Shown: positions 17,818-26,547, numbered from the stretch's first letter. The stretch: DNA of 64,000 nucleotides from DATFTE01 sp963802575 (GCA_963802575.1 CAWDJF010000006.1:124001-188000), one strand, 5' to 3'. Program-made: numbers and translations. The notes: generated from the letters alone by a model not told the origin.

Positions 17818-18593
17818 CTATCGCACGCGCCTCAGCCAGCCGCCGGGATAGAAGGTCAGGAATTTTTCCCGGCTGTGATCCACGATGAAGTTGTCATGGG
17901 TCTTGAGGAACTCTTCTACGGCTTCCTTCGGCCCGGGACCAAAACCGGGCAGCACTGGATTGCCGTTGATGTTCGTGTCCTGCACCACGAGGTAACTGCC
18001 GGGTGGCACGAGCTTGGAGTAGATCTCCATCTCCTTCAGAACGTGTTCCTTGGTATGCAGAGAGTCGAGAGTTACCAGGACCTTCTTACCCGAGACTTCT
18101 TGTGCAATGTGATCCGTCACCTTTGGGTCCACCGAACTTCCGGTGATCCACTCGACTCGTTCCTGCCACAATGGAAACTTGGAGGCCTCCTCCACATGCG
18201 GCTCGATGTCGATCGTGATGACCTTGCCCGACGGGTTCACCTGGGCCAGCACGCCGGCGTAGAACAGTGTCGTCCCGCCATGAAATGTCCCGGTCTCGAT
18301 CATGTAATCGGGACGAATTTCGGTGATGATCTCCTGCATGGTCCAGTTGTCACTCGGCGTCTGCTCGGAAGGTACGCCTAGCCATGACGCCTGCTTCCAG
18401 GCTTCGGAATCGTAGTAGATTTTTTCCAGCCTGGTGCTGAGGCTGCGAGCGTCCCATCGGTCCACTTGTGAAAGTAATGGGCGGCGAGAAGAAACTCGCC
18501 ACCGGCGAGAAGCAGTAATGCCAGAGCCACGATCTTCCACCGGACAAGAGAAGACTGGCCGCGAACCGGTGGGGCAGTAACGGAACCGCTCAT
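17818..18593 (-). CDS. CmcI-like (cephalosporin hydroxylase family) methyltransferase, membrane-anchored, frameshifted
   Basis: A class I SAM-binding protein of the CmcI family. It shows WTMQEIITEIRPDYMIETGT (motif I region with ETGTFHGG), ITIDIEPHVEE, VLVTLDSLHTKEHVLKE and VVQDTNING. An N-terminal anchor lies in another frame: from ATG 18593 (AGGA upstream), MSGSVTAPP leads into a transmembrane segment KIVALALLLLAGGEFLLAA. The two frames join if one A is added to the six-A run (minus strand) at 18420-18425, giving about 258 residues and GWKKIYYDSEAW across the join. As written the gene is broken there. The substrate is unknown; relatives occur in polysaccharide or antibiotic loci. Confidence 0.82.
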
Positions 18594-18875
18594 TTCATCG
18601 TCCTTTTGGATGGCGGCAAAAAAGAGACCTGAGCTTTTCGATGCCGCAGAACCTGGCAATCTTATACTTAAATCCTCGCGCAACCTCTCAATGTTTTTTA
18701 ATCGTGGAGTGATCTTGTAGACCCCGGAGCCTGGCCGATGCTTCTCGTGGAGAATTGAAAAGAGGTTGCGCCGCGAACCCCCGGCTTTGGAGGTTTTCGA
18801 CTCTGGGGACTATGCTGCCCAGCAGAGGGAACAAGACTGGCATTTTTTTCGTATCTAAATAACGGAGGCCGATCC

Positions 18876-19067
18876 GTGACAACTCTGAAAATCTCTTTGA
18901 TCGCTTCTTTGATAGGAAGTGCGGCTGGGTTAGGGATGTGGTTCTTCGGCCTCGGGCGAATCATGTGGCCGGGTCACCCGCAGATGGCATGCTTTCTATT
19001 AACCCTGGTTACGACCATCGTAATTCAGGCCGCGTGGCCGCGGCTGACCGAAACGAATTCCCGATAG
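18876..19067 (+). CDS. Small membrane protein
   Basis: A 63-residue protein from GTG 18876 behind a strong ribosome site (CGGAGG at 18862-18867). Two hydrophobic helices: ISLIASLIGSAAGLGMWFFG and MACFLLTLVTTIVIQAAW, joined by a short loop. No charged domain outside the membrane. I do not recognise it, but the ribosome site, helix spacing and frame support translation. Upstream 18594-18875 shows no gene I can support. Confidence 0.65.
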   Translation: MTTLKISLIASLIGSAAGLGMWFFGLGRIMWPGHPQMACFLLTLVTTIVIQAAWPRLTETNSR

Positions 19068-19134
19068 CGGTTGCAGCTTCCCCGCAAAAACCGTGGCGAC
19101 AAGGACCACACGCAACGTAGTCACTTTAGTAAAT

Positions 19135-19246
19135 GTCATCCTGAGCCCGGTAGGGCGAAGGATCTGGCGCGCAGTGGCCGAGAGTTTTGGTGGTACACCC
19201 CGGATCCCTCAGGCGGCTGAAAGGCGCCGCCTTTCGGGATGACGTC
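19135..19246. repeat. GACGTCATCC palindromic repeat, copy 3
   Basis: GTCATCCTGAGCCCGGTAGGGCGAAGGATCTGG at the left, GGCGGCTGAAAGGCGCCGCC inside and GGATGACGTC at the right. It fills the convergent junction between the small membrane gene and the desaturase. Very similar to copy 2. Confidence 0.9.
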
Positions 19247-19267
19247 TCTTACTCCTAATCTCCAATT

Positions 19268-20167
19268 CTAGACCGAGGCTAGTTCTGGTTCGGCTTGCAT
19301 TTCTTCGGCAGCGGGTTCGTTTTGGTTTTCGAGTTCTGAGAGTTTGACCGAGTAGATGTTCTTGGCCAGACCGAGCTTTTTCAGCGTCCAGATGCCGTAC
19401 CAGTTCATGTCGATCTCATACCAGCGCAGGCCGTGGCGAGCTGAGACCGGATGGGCGTGGTGATTGTTGTGCCAGCCTTCTCCGTAGGTCAGCAGCGCGA
19501 CCCACCAGCTGTTGGTGGAGAGATCGCGAGTCACGAAGCGGCGCGTACCCCAGGAGTGCGTCGCCGAGTTCACCAGCCAGGTGCAGTGCAGCAGGATAAC
19601 CGTGCGCAGGAAGACTCCCCAGAGCAGCAGCGGCAGTCCGCCGATCGCGAGCAGCACGAGGCCGAGCACGATCATGGGGACGTAGTGATACTTGGTGATC
19701 CAGACGTGGAATTTGTCTTTCGCTAGATCAGGGACGTACTTGGCCAGCGTGGTAGTGTCGTGATGCATGGACTTGCCCATGAGAATCCAGCCCATGTGCG
19801 CCCACCATTTGCCGTCGATCGGGGAATGCGGATCGCCTTCGTGATCGGAGTAGCGATGATGAATGCGATGGGTGGCGACCCAGAAAATCGGCCCGCCTTC
19901 GAGGGCAAGCGTGGCGCAGACCGTCAGGAAATATTCGACCCACTTGGGAGTCTTGTATCCGCGATGCGTCAGCAGGCGATGGTAGCCCATGCCGATGCCG
20001 AGGCTTCCGGCAACCCACCAGAGAAAGAGCAACGTGAAAAGAGCTTTCCAGCTAAAGAAGAAAAGTGCGACGACGGCTCCGATGTGAAACAGAGCCATGA
20101 AGGTGGCGGTGACCCAGTTGATTTCGTTGTTGGCGGCGGCCTTGCGCTCGAGCGCTTCCAGTTGCAT
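19268..20167 (-). CDS. Acyl-CoA/acyl-lipid fatty acid desaturase (delta-9 type)
   Basis: A 299-residue integral membrane di-iron desaturase that introduces a double bond into fatty acyl chains and so adjusts membrane fluidity. The three histidine boxes are present: HRLLTH at 63-68, HRIHH at 100-104 and HNNHH near residue 233. Hydrophobic segments lie near 20-60 and 165-205. The sequence from SDHEGDPHSPIDGKWWAHMG is typical of the acyl-CoA desaturase branch. ATG 20167 is the only good start. The final 25 residues are Glu-rich and not conserved in style. No reductase partner nearby. Confidence 0.96.
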   Translation of the reverse strand: MQLEALERKAAANNEINWVTATFMALFHIGAVVALFFFSWKALFTLLFLWWVAGSLGIGMGYHRLLTHRGYKTPKWVEYFLTVCATLALEGGPIFWVATHRIHHRYSDHEGDPHSPIDGKWWAHMGWILMGKSMHHDTTTLAKYVPDLAKDKFHVWITKYHYVPMIVLGLVLLAIGGLPLLLWGVFLRTVILLHCTWLVNSATHSWGTRRFVTRDLSTNSWWVALLTYGEGWHNNHHAHPVSARHGLRWYEIDMNWYGIWTLKKLGLAKNIYSVKLSELENQNEPAAEEMQAEPELASV

Positions 20168-20346
20168 TAGATTTCCCCGTGGACGATCTACTGAATTGGA
20201 TTCTTACGCTATCAAGATTGAAGCAGGCTGCGTGTAATAGTTGTGTAATAGAGGCGTGACAGGACGTTACGGTGGTAACCGGATTACTACATCAATGAAA
20301 ACCTCAGGGGACGAGGGGAAATCCAAAGTCCCTTGTACTTCCCAAC

Positions 20347-20449
20347 GACGTCGTCCTGAGCCCGCGAGGGCGAAGGATCTGGCGTGCGGTGCCTGAAGTC
20401 TCGATAGCCCGCGCCAGATCCCTCGGCCTTTCGGCCTCGGGATGACGTC
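20347..20449. repeat. GACGTCATCC palindromic repeat, copy 4
   Basis: GACGTCGTCCTGAGCCCGCGAGGGCGAAGGATCTGG at the left and GGATGACGTC at the right, with inner CGCGCCAGATCCCTCGGCC. It lies between two minus-strand genes. Apart from this element, 20168-20463 holds only the desaturase upstream region. Confidence 0.9.
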
Positions 20450-20463
20450 ATTGCGTTGTGAGA

Positions 20464-21345
20464 TTAGGCCGCGTCGCCTTTGACTTCGACTCCGGCCCAT
20501 TTTTCGAGGAGCGTTATCGTGGCGGCGTAGTCGAGATCTTGATGTCCGTCTTCGACCGCGACTTCGTAGATTTCTTCGACGGTCTCGAGGCCGGGCAGTT
20601 TTACGCGGGCTTCACGGGCCGCGTCTAACGCCAGCTTGATGTCTTTGTACATGAGTCGCAGCGGAAAGTTGGGCGAGAAGTCGCGCTTGAGCACGAAGGG
20701 AGCTTTGTATTCGACGACACCCGACTTCACCATCGAGGCTTGAATCAGCGGCATCATGGTTTCGGCGCTGACGCCGAGTTTAGCGGCGAGGGTAAGCGCT
20801 TCGGCGAAGCCTTCGTAGATCATCGCGATTTGCAGATTCATCGCGAGTTTGGCGGCTTGGCCTTTGCTGGTATCTCCCATGCGGAAGACGGCTTTGCCAG
20901 TGGCATTGAACAGCGGGTTGAGTTTTTCGACGACGGCTTCGTCTCCACCGACAATAAAGATCAGGGTGCCGCCTTCGGCGCCGATTTTTGATCCCGTGAC
21001 GGGAGCATCGACGTACGAGACGCCTTTCGCGCGCACGCGTTCGGCAAATTTCAGCGTGGCTGCTGGCGAGATGGTGCTGGAATCAATGATGACCATGCCA
21101 TCGGTCAGGGAATTTTCCGCGCCCCCGGGACCGAAGAGAAGATTCTCGACGGCCTTGGTATCGGAGACGCACATCCAAACGACTTCAGCGCCGCGAGCGG
21201 CTTCGGCCGGAGAGGCGGCAGTCTTTGCGCCCTCGACGTCTTTGCCGGGAGTGCGGTTCCAGACAGTGACTTCGTGTCCGGCCTTGACCAGGTTGGCCGC
21301 CATGGGACGGCCCATAATTCCTAAACCCAAGAATGCAACCCGCAT
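20464..21345 (-). CDS. NAD(P)-dependent beta-hydroxyacid dehydrogenase
   Basis: A 293-residue cytosolic oxidoreductase of the 3-hydroxyisobutyrate dehydrogenase/glyoxylate reductase family. The N-terminal Rossmann loop is GLGIMGRPMAANLVKAGHEV; WNRTPGK after strand 2 suggests NADPH preference. The substrate motif DAPVTGSKIGAEGGTL and the catalytic-lysine helix GQAAKLAMN (Lys in GxxxKxxxN) are present. ATG 21345 is preceded by a usable ribosome site. Likely substrates are glyoxylate or succinic semialdehyde; sequence alone does not decide. Confidence 0.93.
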   Translation of the reverse strand: MRVAFLGLGIMGRPMAANLVKAGHEVTVWNRTPGKDVEGAKTAASPAEAARGAEVVWMCVSDTKAVENLLFGPGGAENSLTDGMVIIDSSTISPAATLKFAERVRAKGVSYVDAPVTGSKIGAEGGTLIFIVGGDEAVVEKLNPLFNATGKAVFRMGDTSKGQAAKLAMNLQIAMIYEGFAEALTLAAKLGVSAETMMPLIQASMVKSGVVEYKAPFVLKRDFSPNFPLRLMYKDIKLALDAAREARVKLPGLETVEEIYEVAVEDGHQDLDYAATITLLEKWAGVEVKGDAA

Positions 21346-21516
21346 GCGGCAATCTCTCCTAAGTGCTACATGCGATTAGAACTGACGTGTATCCGGACGG
21401 TCAAGCAATCTCGGAGGGGATTGTTCTAGAATAGCGGTACCACTTCCGTCATTGCAGAAGCCATCGTACCGGGGAGCAGAGTCCTCTCCGGCATGTTGTG
21501 TAGTGGAAGCGATTGA

Positions 21517-22425
21517 ATGCGGCCATCGATGATCAATTCGACATTGAAGAATCCGGCGCTGCGGAAGCGCGCGCAACAGTTTGGGCGGTTGGTGCGGCGT
21601 TCGGTGGTCACGCCACGTACCGGTGAGAGCTACAAGCCCAGACTGGCGACCAACGGCGAGTTGGGATTGACATTCATTGGGCATGCCAGTTTTCTGCTGC
21701 AGATGGGCGGACAGAATGTGATGATCGATCCGAATTTTGCGCGCTGGCTGTTTGTGTTGAAGCGGCTGCGCCAGCCGGGAGTAAATCTGCGCGATCTGCC
21801 GCCGATCGATCTGGTTCTGGTGACGCATGCGCACTTCGATCACTTGCACCGTCCTTCACTGCGGGCGATTGTGCAATTGACGAAGCGGCGCAAAGGCTCG
21901 GCTCCGGCAATTGTGGTTCCGCATCACGTCTTTGACCTTGTTTCCGACCTCGGTTTCAGCGATGTGGTGGAACTTGACTGGTGGAACAGTTACAAACATC
22001 GCGCGCTAACCGTGACCCACGTGCCTTCGCGGCACTGGGGCGCTCGCATTATTAAAGATTCGCATCGCGGATATGGCGGGTACGTGGTCAGGGATAACAA
22101 GCATTCGGTGTATCACGCCGGCGACACCGCTTATTTTTCAGGATTCAAGGAGATTGGGCAGCGTTTGTCTCCGCAAGTCGCGCTGTTGCCGATCGGGGCA
22201 TACAATCCGGAGACGTTTCGTAATGTGCATGCGGATCCTGCAGACGCGATTCGGGCATTCCTTGATCTGAATGCGCGCTGGATGGTGCCCATGCATTATG
22301 GAACTTTCCGGCTGTCGCATGAGCCCATGGAAGAGCCTTTGCAACTGCTGGACAAAGAGGCCAAAGCTGCCGGAATCGAAGACCGGGTTGTAGTTTTACC
22401 GGAAGGCATGACGCGCTTTTTTTAA
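21517..22425 (+). CDS. MBL-fold metallohydrolase (NAPE-PLD/UlaG-like)
   Basis: A 302-residue metallo-beta-lactamase-fold hydrolase. Zinc ligands are seen in THAHFDHLHRPSL (HxHxDH), in VPSRHWG, in YHAGDTAYF and in MVPMHYGTF. This order matches the N-acylphosphatidylethanolamine phospholipase-D-like branch, so a phosphodiester or lipid substrate is possible. The start may be ATG 21517 or ATG 21529 (MINSTLKN); neither has a strong ribosome site. It is divergent from the dehydrogenase gene and has no operon partner. Confidence 0.92.
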   Translation: MRPSMINSTLKNPALRKRAQQFGRLVRRSVVTPRTGESYKPRLATNGELGLTFIGHASFLLQMGGQNVMIDPNFARWLFVLKRLRQPGVNLRDLPPIDLVLVTHAHFDHLHRPSLRAIVQLTKRRKGSAPAIVVPHHVFDLVSDLGFSDVVELDWWNSYKHRALTVTHVPSRHWGARIIKDSHRGYGGYVVRDNKHSVYHAGDTAYFSGFKEIGQRLSPQVALLPIGAYNPETFRNVHADPADAIRAFLDLNARWMVPMHYGTFRLSHEPMEEPLQLLDKEAKAAGIEDRVVVLPEGMTRFF

Positions 22426-22487
22426 CCTCGATTTCACAACTTCCGCCGCCGCTTGGACTAGAATTTCCGTCTACAAAGGAGATTGCT

Positions 22488-22979
22488 ATGACGGAAAAAG
22501 TTACCCCCATTCCAGAAGGTTTCCATACTCTCACTCCTCATCTTGTTGTGAAGGGCGCAGAACAGGCCATCGAGTTCTATCAGAAGGCGCTGGGCGCGCA
22601 ACTGCTGGGCAAACATGCCGGGCCGGGCGGAAAGATCATGCACGCCCTGCTGCAGATCGGCGACTCGAAGCTGATGCTGGCCGATGAGTTCCCCGAATTT
22701 GGATCGTTGGGTCCACAATCCGGCGGAACATCCGTGAGTCTTCATGTGTATGTCGAGAATGTAGACAAGGCATGGGAGAAGGCGGTTGGGGCCGGCGGGA
22801 AAGTGAAGATGCCGCTCATGGATCAGTTTTGGGGCGATCGCTACGGGCAGTTTACTGATCCCTTTGGCCACCTCTGGTCGCTGGGGTCGCGGATCAAGAT
22901 CATGACGCCGGAAGAGATGGAACAGGCGCAGGAAGAGGCGTTCGGAAAGGCCGCGGAGAAGATGCAGAAGACGGCGTAG
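22488..22979 (+). CDS. VOC-family (glyoxalase-like, PhnB type) protein
   Basis: A 163-residue protein with paired beta-alpha-beta-beta-beta modules. LTPHLVVKGAEQAIEFYQKA opens module one and VSLHVYVENVDKAWEKAV opens module two, which ends DRYGQFTDPFGHLWSLG. ATG 22488 has an ideal ribosome site (AAAGGAG). Such proteins may act as dioxygenases or glyoxalase-like enzymes or bind drugs; the family alone does not tell. The C-terminal 25 residues are a charged helix. Confidence 0.9.
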   Translation: MTEKVTPIPEGFHTLTPHLVVKGAEQAIEFYQKALGAQLLGKHAGPGGKIMHALLQIGDSKLMLADEFPEFGSLGPQSGGTSVSLHVYVENVDKAWEKAVGAGGKVKMPLMDQFWGDRYGQFTDPFGHLWSLGSRIKIMTPEEMEQAQEEAFGKAAEKMQKTA

Positions 22980-22982
22980 AAA

Positions 22983-23101
22983 ACCCGGTCGCGGGTCGCC
23001 GGTCTTCGGTCGCCGGAAGACCGAGACCGCAGGGGACACAGTGAGGACACAGCGTGTTAAGAAAAGCTCCGCGTCCTCGGCGTCCTCTGCGGTTTTCATT
23101 T
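22983..23101. repeat. Compound repeat: GGTCGCGGGTCGCCGG words plus a GCGTCCTCTGCGGTTTTCAT inverted pair
   Basis: 22986-23019 repeats GGTCGCGGGTCGCCGG-type words. 23022-23101 is GAGACCGCAGGGGACACAGTGAGGACACAG paired with CCGCGTCCTCGGCGTCCTCTGCGGTTTTCATT. Two families are therefore abutted in one convergent junction (VOC gene and glycerate kinase gene). Confidence 0.82.
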
Positions 23102-23110
23102 GGATTCTTC

Positions 23111-24427
23111 CTAATAGCTCAGCAGAATTCGCAGGTCTCGCAGGTTGTTGCCGGTGGGGCCGGTGATGACCGCGTCTCCCAGACCTTCGAAGAACGGAAA
23201 CGCGTTGAAGGTTTCCAGATGAGCCTGGGCACTAAGGCCTTTGACTTTGGCGCGGTCGAGCGTGGTGCCATCGGCGACCGCTCCGGCGGCCTGAGTGTTG
23301 CCGTCGATGCCGTCGCTTCCTGCGCTTAGCACCGTGATTTTTTCGCCAGCAATTTTTGTGGCGCAGACGAGCGCGAACTGCTGGTTGCGTCCGCCGGAGC
23401 CGCCGTTGGCGACCTTCACAGTTACTTCTCCGCCCGACAGCAAGCAGACGCGTTCTGATTCTTTCCTCAACTCGCGCAGCCGGTTCAAGAGATAGTCGGC
23501 GGCTGTTTCGTAGTTCCAGTCATCGCATGAGTTGTCGACGGTGACGGTAAATCCCTGATCGAGCGCCATCGTTCGGGCGGACTCGACAAGGGAGGCATTC
23601 GACAAGATCGACCACCAGCGCGAGCGATGGAAGGCGGGGTCATCGGACTTGGGCGTTTCTTCCAGAGCGCGGCGCTGGAACAACTCGCGCACGGATTGCG
23701 GGAATAGTTCGAGCATCTCGTACTTCGCGGCGAGCGCGTAACAGTCTTCGACGCTGGTCGAGTCGGGCATGGTGGGTCCCGAAGCAAGAGCGTCGAGCAT
23801 GTTGTCGGGGACATCCGACACTAACAATGACACTTGCTGGGCGGGCTGAGCGGCGCGGGCGAGGCGTCCACCTTTCACGGCAGAGAGATGCTTGCGAATG
23901 GCGTTAATCTCGGCGATCGGAGCACCGGAGTGGACCAGGACCTTGTAGGTGGCGATCAGATCGGAGAGAGATATTTCGTCGTCGAGAGGTTTCTCCGCCA
24001 TGGAGGAACCGCCGCCGCTGATCATGAAAATCACAAGCGAAGAAGCGGTCTGGGCGCTGAGCGATTTCAGCATGGCCTCGGCGGCGCGGATGGATTCCTC
24101 GTTGGGCGTGGGATGTCCACCTTCGAAATAACGGAAGCCGCGCAATTGAGTGGCAGGCGCAACCGAACTGGCGACGATGCCTTCGAAGCGACTGCCGGCC
24201 TGCATTTCGAGGGCGTTGACGAGGGTGTGTCCGGCCTTGCCGATGGAAACCACATAGACGCGGCTGTAGGTATTCAGGTCGAAAAGGTCTTCGGCGACGC
24301 GGAGGACTCCGCGCTCGCACTCGACGTGGCGCTGAAATGCGCGATCGATGCTGGCTTCCGAGAGGGCGTGTTCGAAAAGATGGCGCGCAGTGACGCGCAT
24401 GTCGAGGGCGAGGCGTTCGCGGTTCAT
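23111..24427 (-). CDS. Glycerate 2-kinase (MOFRL/DUF4147 family)
   Basis: Phosphorylates D-glycerate to 2-phosphoglycerate, feeding glyoxylate or serine breakdown into lower glycolysis. A 438-residue protein: the N-terminal DUF4147 domain with IGKAGHTLVNAL and FMISGGGSSMAEKP, and the C-terminal MOFRL domain with LLSGGEVTV, GGSGGRNQQFAL and LSAGSDGIDG. It lies 44 bases downstream of an alpha/beta hydrolase gene on the same strand and may be co-transcribed. The beta-hydroxyacid dehydrogenase at 20464-21345 could supply glycerate if it is a glyoxylate or tartronate-semialdehyde reductase; that is inference. Confidence 0.93.
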   Translation of the reverse strand: MNRERLALDMRVTARHLFEHALSEASIDRAFQRHVECERGVLRVAEDLFDLNTYSRVYVVSIGKAGHTLVNALEMQAGSRFEGIVASSVAPATQLRGFRYFEGGHPTPNEESIRAAEAMLKSLSAQTASSLVIFMISGGGSSMAEKPLDDEISLSDLIATYKVLVHSGAPIAEINAIRKHLSAVKGGRLARAAQPAQQVSLLVSDVPDNMLDALASGPTMPDSTSVEDCYALAAKYEMLELFPQSVRELFQRRALEETPKSDDPAFHRSRWWSILSNASLVESARTMALDQGFTVTVDNSCDDWNYETAADYLLNRLRELRKESERVCLLSGGEVTVKVANGGSGGRNQQFALVCATKIAGEKITVLSAGSDGIDGNTQAAGAVADGTTLDRAKVKGLSAQAHLETFNAFPFFEGLGDAVITGPTGNNLRDLRILLSY

Positions 24428-24471
24428 TGGGCGGATTGATTATAGAGATTGCGCGTGAGTGCCGTCCGGTG

Positions 24472-25131
24472 TCACTGAAGCTGCAACGCGGTCACCCATA
24501 CCTCAATAGCATCCCGCAATTCTTTCAGGCGGCCTTCGAAGAAGTGGTCGCCGGCTTCGATGAGGACGAGTTGCTTGGGTTCGGCGACGGTGTCTACGAG
24601 TTGGCGCAGTTGTGCGGGTGATCCGAACTGGTCGCGCGTGCCGCTGACAAACAGCTTCGGCTTCGTGCAGGTTTGGAGAAAATCGAAGTTGTAGGCGCGA
24701 TCGTCGATGGGTGCGACGGGCAGGCCGAGGCCGATCATGGCTTTCACGCGCTCGTCGGCGCAGGCGACGGGAAGGCCGACTGCGGCTCCAAAAGAAAATC
24801 CGGCAAAGATCAGAGGGAGATGGAATTCCTGATCGAGCCAATTCAGGGCAGTGCTCACGTCTTCGCGCTCGCCGTTCCCGTGATCGTGCTCGCCCTGGCT
24901 GAGTCCGGCACTGCGGAAGTTGAATCGCAGTACGGGAAATCCGAAGCCGTTCAGTGCCTTCATCGTATGAAAGACAACTTTGTTGTGCAGGGTTCCGCCG
25001 AAAACCGGATGCGGATGGCAGACCAGGACGGCATGGGTCGCGTGGTCGTCGCCCGCGTTGAGCAAGGCCTCGAGGCGTCCCGCGGGGCCCTCGAGGAAGA
25101 GGGAGCGGATGGCGGAGTTCTGGACGGGCAC
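24472..25131 (-). CDS. Alpha/beta hydrolase (dienelactone-hydrolase/KANL3-like)
   Basis: A 219-residue hydrolase. CHPHPVFGGTLHNKVV is typical of this subgroup; the nucleophile elbow is GFSFGA (Ser), an acid lies in SGTRDQF and the catalytic His in AGDHFFEG. ATG 25131 is preceded by no better in-frame start. Substrate unknown. It precedes the glycerate kinase gene by 44 bases and probably shares its transcript. The divergent region on its 5' side is filled with repeats. Confidence 0.9.
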   Translation of the reverse strand: MPVQNSAIRSLFLEGPAGRLEALLNAGDDHATHAVLVCHPHPVFGGTLHNKVVFHTMKALNGFGFPVLRFNFRSAGLSQGEHDHGNGEREDVSTALNWLDQEFHLPLIFAGFSFGAAVGLPVACADERVKAMIGLGLPVAPIDDRAYNFDFLQTCTKPKLFVSGTRDQFGSPAQLRQLVDTVAEPKQLVLIEAGDHFFEGRLKELRDAIEVWVTALQLQ

Positions 25132-25142
25132 AACTCATTATA

Positions 25143-25365
25143 AGCACTCAGCATTCAGCATTCAGCACTCAGCATTCAGCACTCAGCATTCAGCATTCAG
25201 CGCTCAGCCAAAACAAAACAGACGTCATCCCGAGCAGAGCGAGGGATCTGGCGCGCAACAGAGGCATTCTCGCCACACGCGAGATCCTTCGCCCTCGCGG
25301 GCTCAGGATGACGTCAAGAGCGGTAAAGCTGTGCAGCTGGCTGAGTGCTGAATGCTGAATGCTAT
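25143..25365. repeat. Nested element: word-repeat arms around a GACGTCATCC palindrome (copy 5)
   Basis: The left arm 25143-25209 is a run of CAGCATTCAG and CACTCAGC words. The right arm 25335-25365 is the complement (GGCTGAGTGCTGAATGCTGAATGCT). Between them, 25221-25315 is a GACGTCATCC element in the opposite orientation to copies 1-4 (GACGTCATCCCGAGCAGAGC ... GCTCAGGATGACGTC). The composite fills the divergent gap between the hydrolase and M20 peptidase genes and would carry their promoters. Confidence 0.9.
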
Positions 25366-25375
25366 TCTTTTCCGC

Positions 25376-26368
25376 ATGGACGTCGTCGCATTCACCCGTC
25401 AACTTGTCGATATCGAGTCGATTACTGGGAACGAGGGTCCGGTTGGAGATTTCTTGCAACGCGAGTTGAGCAGGCTTGGATTCGAGTCACGGAAAGTGAC
25501 GGTCGAAGGGTCGCGATTCAATGTGTGGGCGACTTGGCCTGGGGAGTTGAAGCCTGCGATTGTGTTCTCGACCCATATGGACACGGTGCCTCCCTTCATT
25601 CCTTCGCGCGAAGATGACGGGCGGGCGTATGGACGCGGCTCGTGCGATGCCAAGGGAATCATTGCCATCCAGATAGCAGCGGCTCTGCGATTGCGCGCGG
25701 AAGGCATTCACGTGGGCCTGCTGTTTCTGGTGGGCGAGGAGCGCGATAGCCTGGGCGCGAAAGTGGCGAATGAACAGGCCTACGGTTCTAAGTTTCTCGT
25801 GAATGGAGAACCCACGGAGAATCACGTTGCGCTGGCGTCGAAGGGTGCGCTGCGAGTGGAGGTAATCGCTTCGGGGCGCATGGCGCATTCGGCGTATCCG
25901 GAACTGGGCGAGTCGGCGATCGATAAATTGATTGAGGCGTTGACGCGGTTGCGGGCGATGAAGTTGCCCAGTGAGCCAGGGATTGGCCCGTGCACCCTGA
26001 ATATCGGGCTCATTGAGGGAGGGCGCGCGCCCAACGTGATTCCCGATCGGGCGCAGGCGCAGTTGCTGTACCGGCTGGTGGGTCCGTCGGATCAGCTTCG
26101 GCGGGAAATTGTCGCAACCGTCGGGGATCTGGCTCGGGTTGAATTCACTTTGGAAATTCCGTTTGTGCGGTTGCGAGCTCCAGAGGGTCTGCCGACGATG
26201 GTGGCGGCATTCACCACTGATATTCCTGCGCTGAGCAACTGGGGACAGCCGCTGCTGGTGGGTCCGGGATCGATTCATGTGGCGCACACCGAAGGCGAGT
26301 ATGTGGAGAAAAAGCAGTTGACCGACGCGGTCGAGTTGTACTGTGGGATCGCGAGGAAGTTGGCGTAG
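25376..26368 (+). CDS. M20-family metallopeptidase/deacylase
   Basis: A 330-residue zinc aminoacylase or peptidase related to ArgE/DapE. It has STHMDTVPPF (first zinc His/Asp), GRGSCDAKG (bridging Asp), GEERDS (catalytic and zinc Glu), VNGEPTENH and the C-terminal HVAHTEGEYV (zinc His region). ATG 25376 was chosen because the frame before it is repeat-derived (MLNAILFR). The substrate could be an N-acyl amino acid or dipeptide. The closest named type may be ArgE or LysK/ArgE-like; no arginine gene is adjacent, though an ArgD-like gene lies at 34474-35688. Confidence 0.92.
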   Translation: MDVVAFTRQLVDIESITGNEGPVGDFLQRELSRLGFESRKVTVEGSRFNVWATWPGELKPAIVFSTHMDTVPPFIPSREDDGRAYGRGSCDAKGIIAIQIAAALRLRAEGIHVGLLFLVGEERDSLGAKVANEQAYGSKFLVNGEPTENHVALASKGALRVEVIASGRMAHSAYPELGESAIDKLIEALTRLRAMKLPSEPGIGPCTLNIGLIEGGRAPNVIPDRAQAQLLYRLVGPSDQLRREIVATVGDLARVEFTLEIPFVRLRAPEGLPTMVAAFTTDIPALSNWGQPLLVGPGSIHVAHTEGEYVEKKQLTDAVELYCGIARKLA

Positions 26369-26534
26369 GTCGCGGGCGGCCGGTCGCGGGTCGCCGGAAA
26401 AATCACGCGAACCGAAGTTTGTTTGTCGTGGCTTCCTGTCGTCGCTCCGCAACTGGCGGGTCGGCGGGGCACCCGCCCCACATAAACGCCGATTGCGGCG
26501 ACCTGCCAGCGGCGACCCGCGACGGTGACCCGCG
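26368..26534. repeat. GGTCGCGGG-type inverted repeat pair
   Basis: Left arm 26368-26397 (GGTCGCGGGCGGCCGGTCGC then GGGTCGCCGG); right arm 26496-26534 reads as its complement (GGCGACCTGCCAGCGGCGAC then CCGCGACGGTGACCCGCG). Inside lies GGCGGGTCGGCGGGGCACCCGCC, a second hairpin. It occupies the gap between two plus-strand genes. Confidence 0.75.
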
Positions 26535-26547
26535 TTACACTTAACGC

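Noticed and set aside
17603..17818. Minus-strand ORF of 71 codons upstream of the 17062-17466 gene
   Set aside because: Made of repeat DNA and a hairpin region; no ribosome site and no conserved character.
18688..18964. Minus-strand ORFs upstream of the CmcI-like gene
   Set aside because: Overlap the better supported small membrane gene at 18876 on the plus strand and lack features.
25143..25209. CRISPR-like repeat tract
   Set aside because: Units are 5-8 bases without regular spacers and the tract is complementary to 25335-25365, so it is a word-repeat arm.
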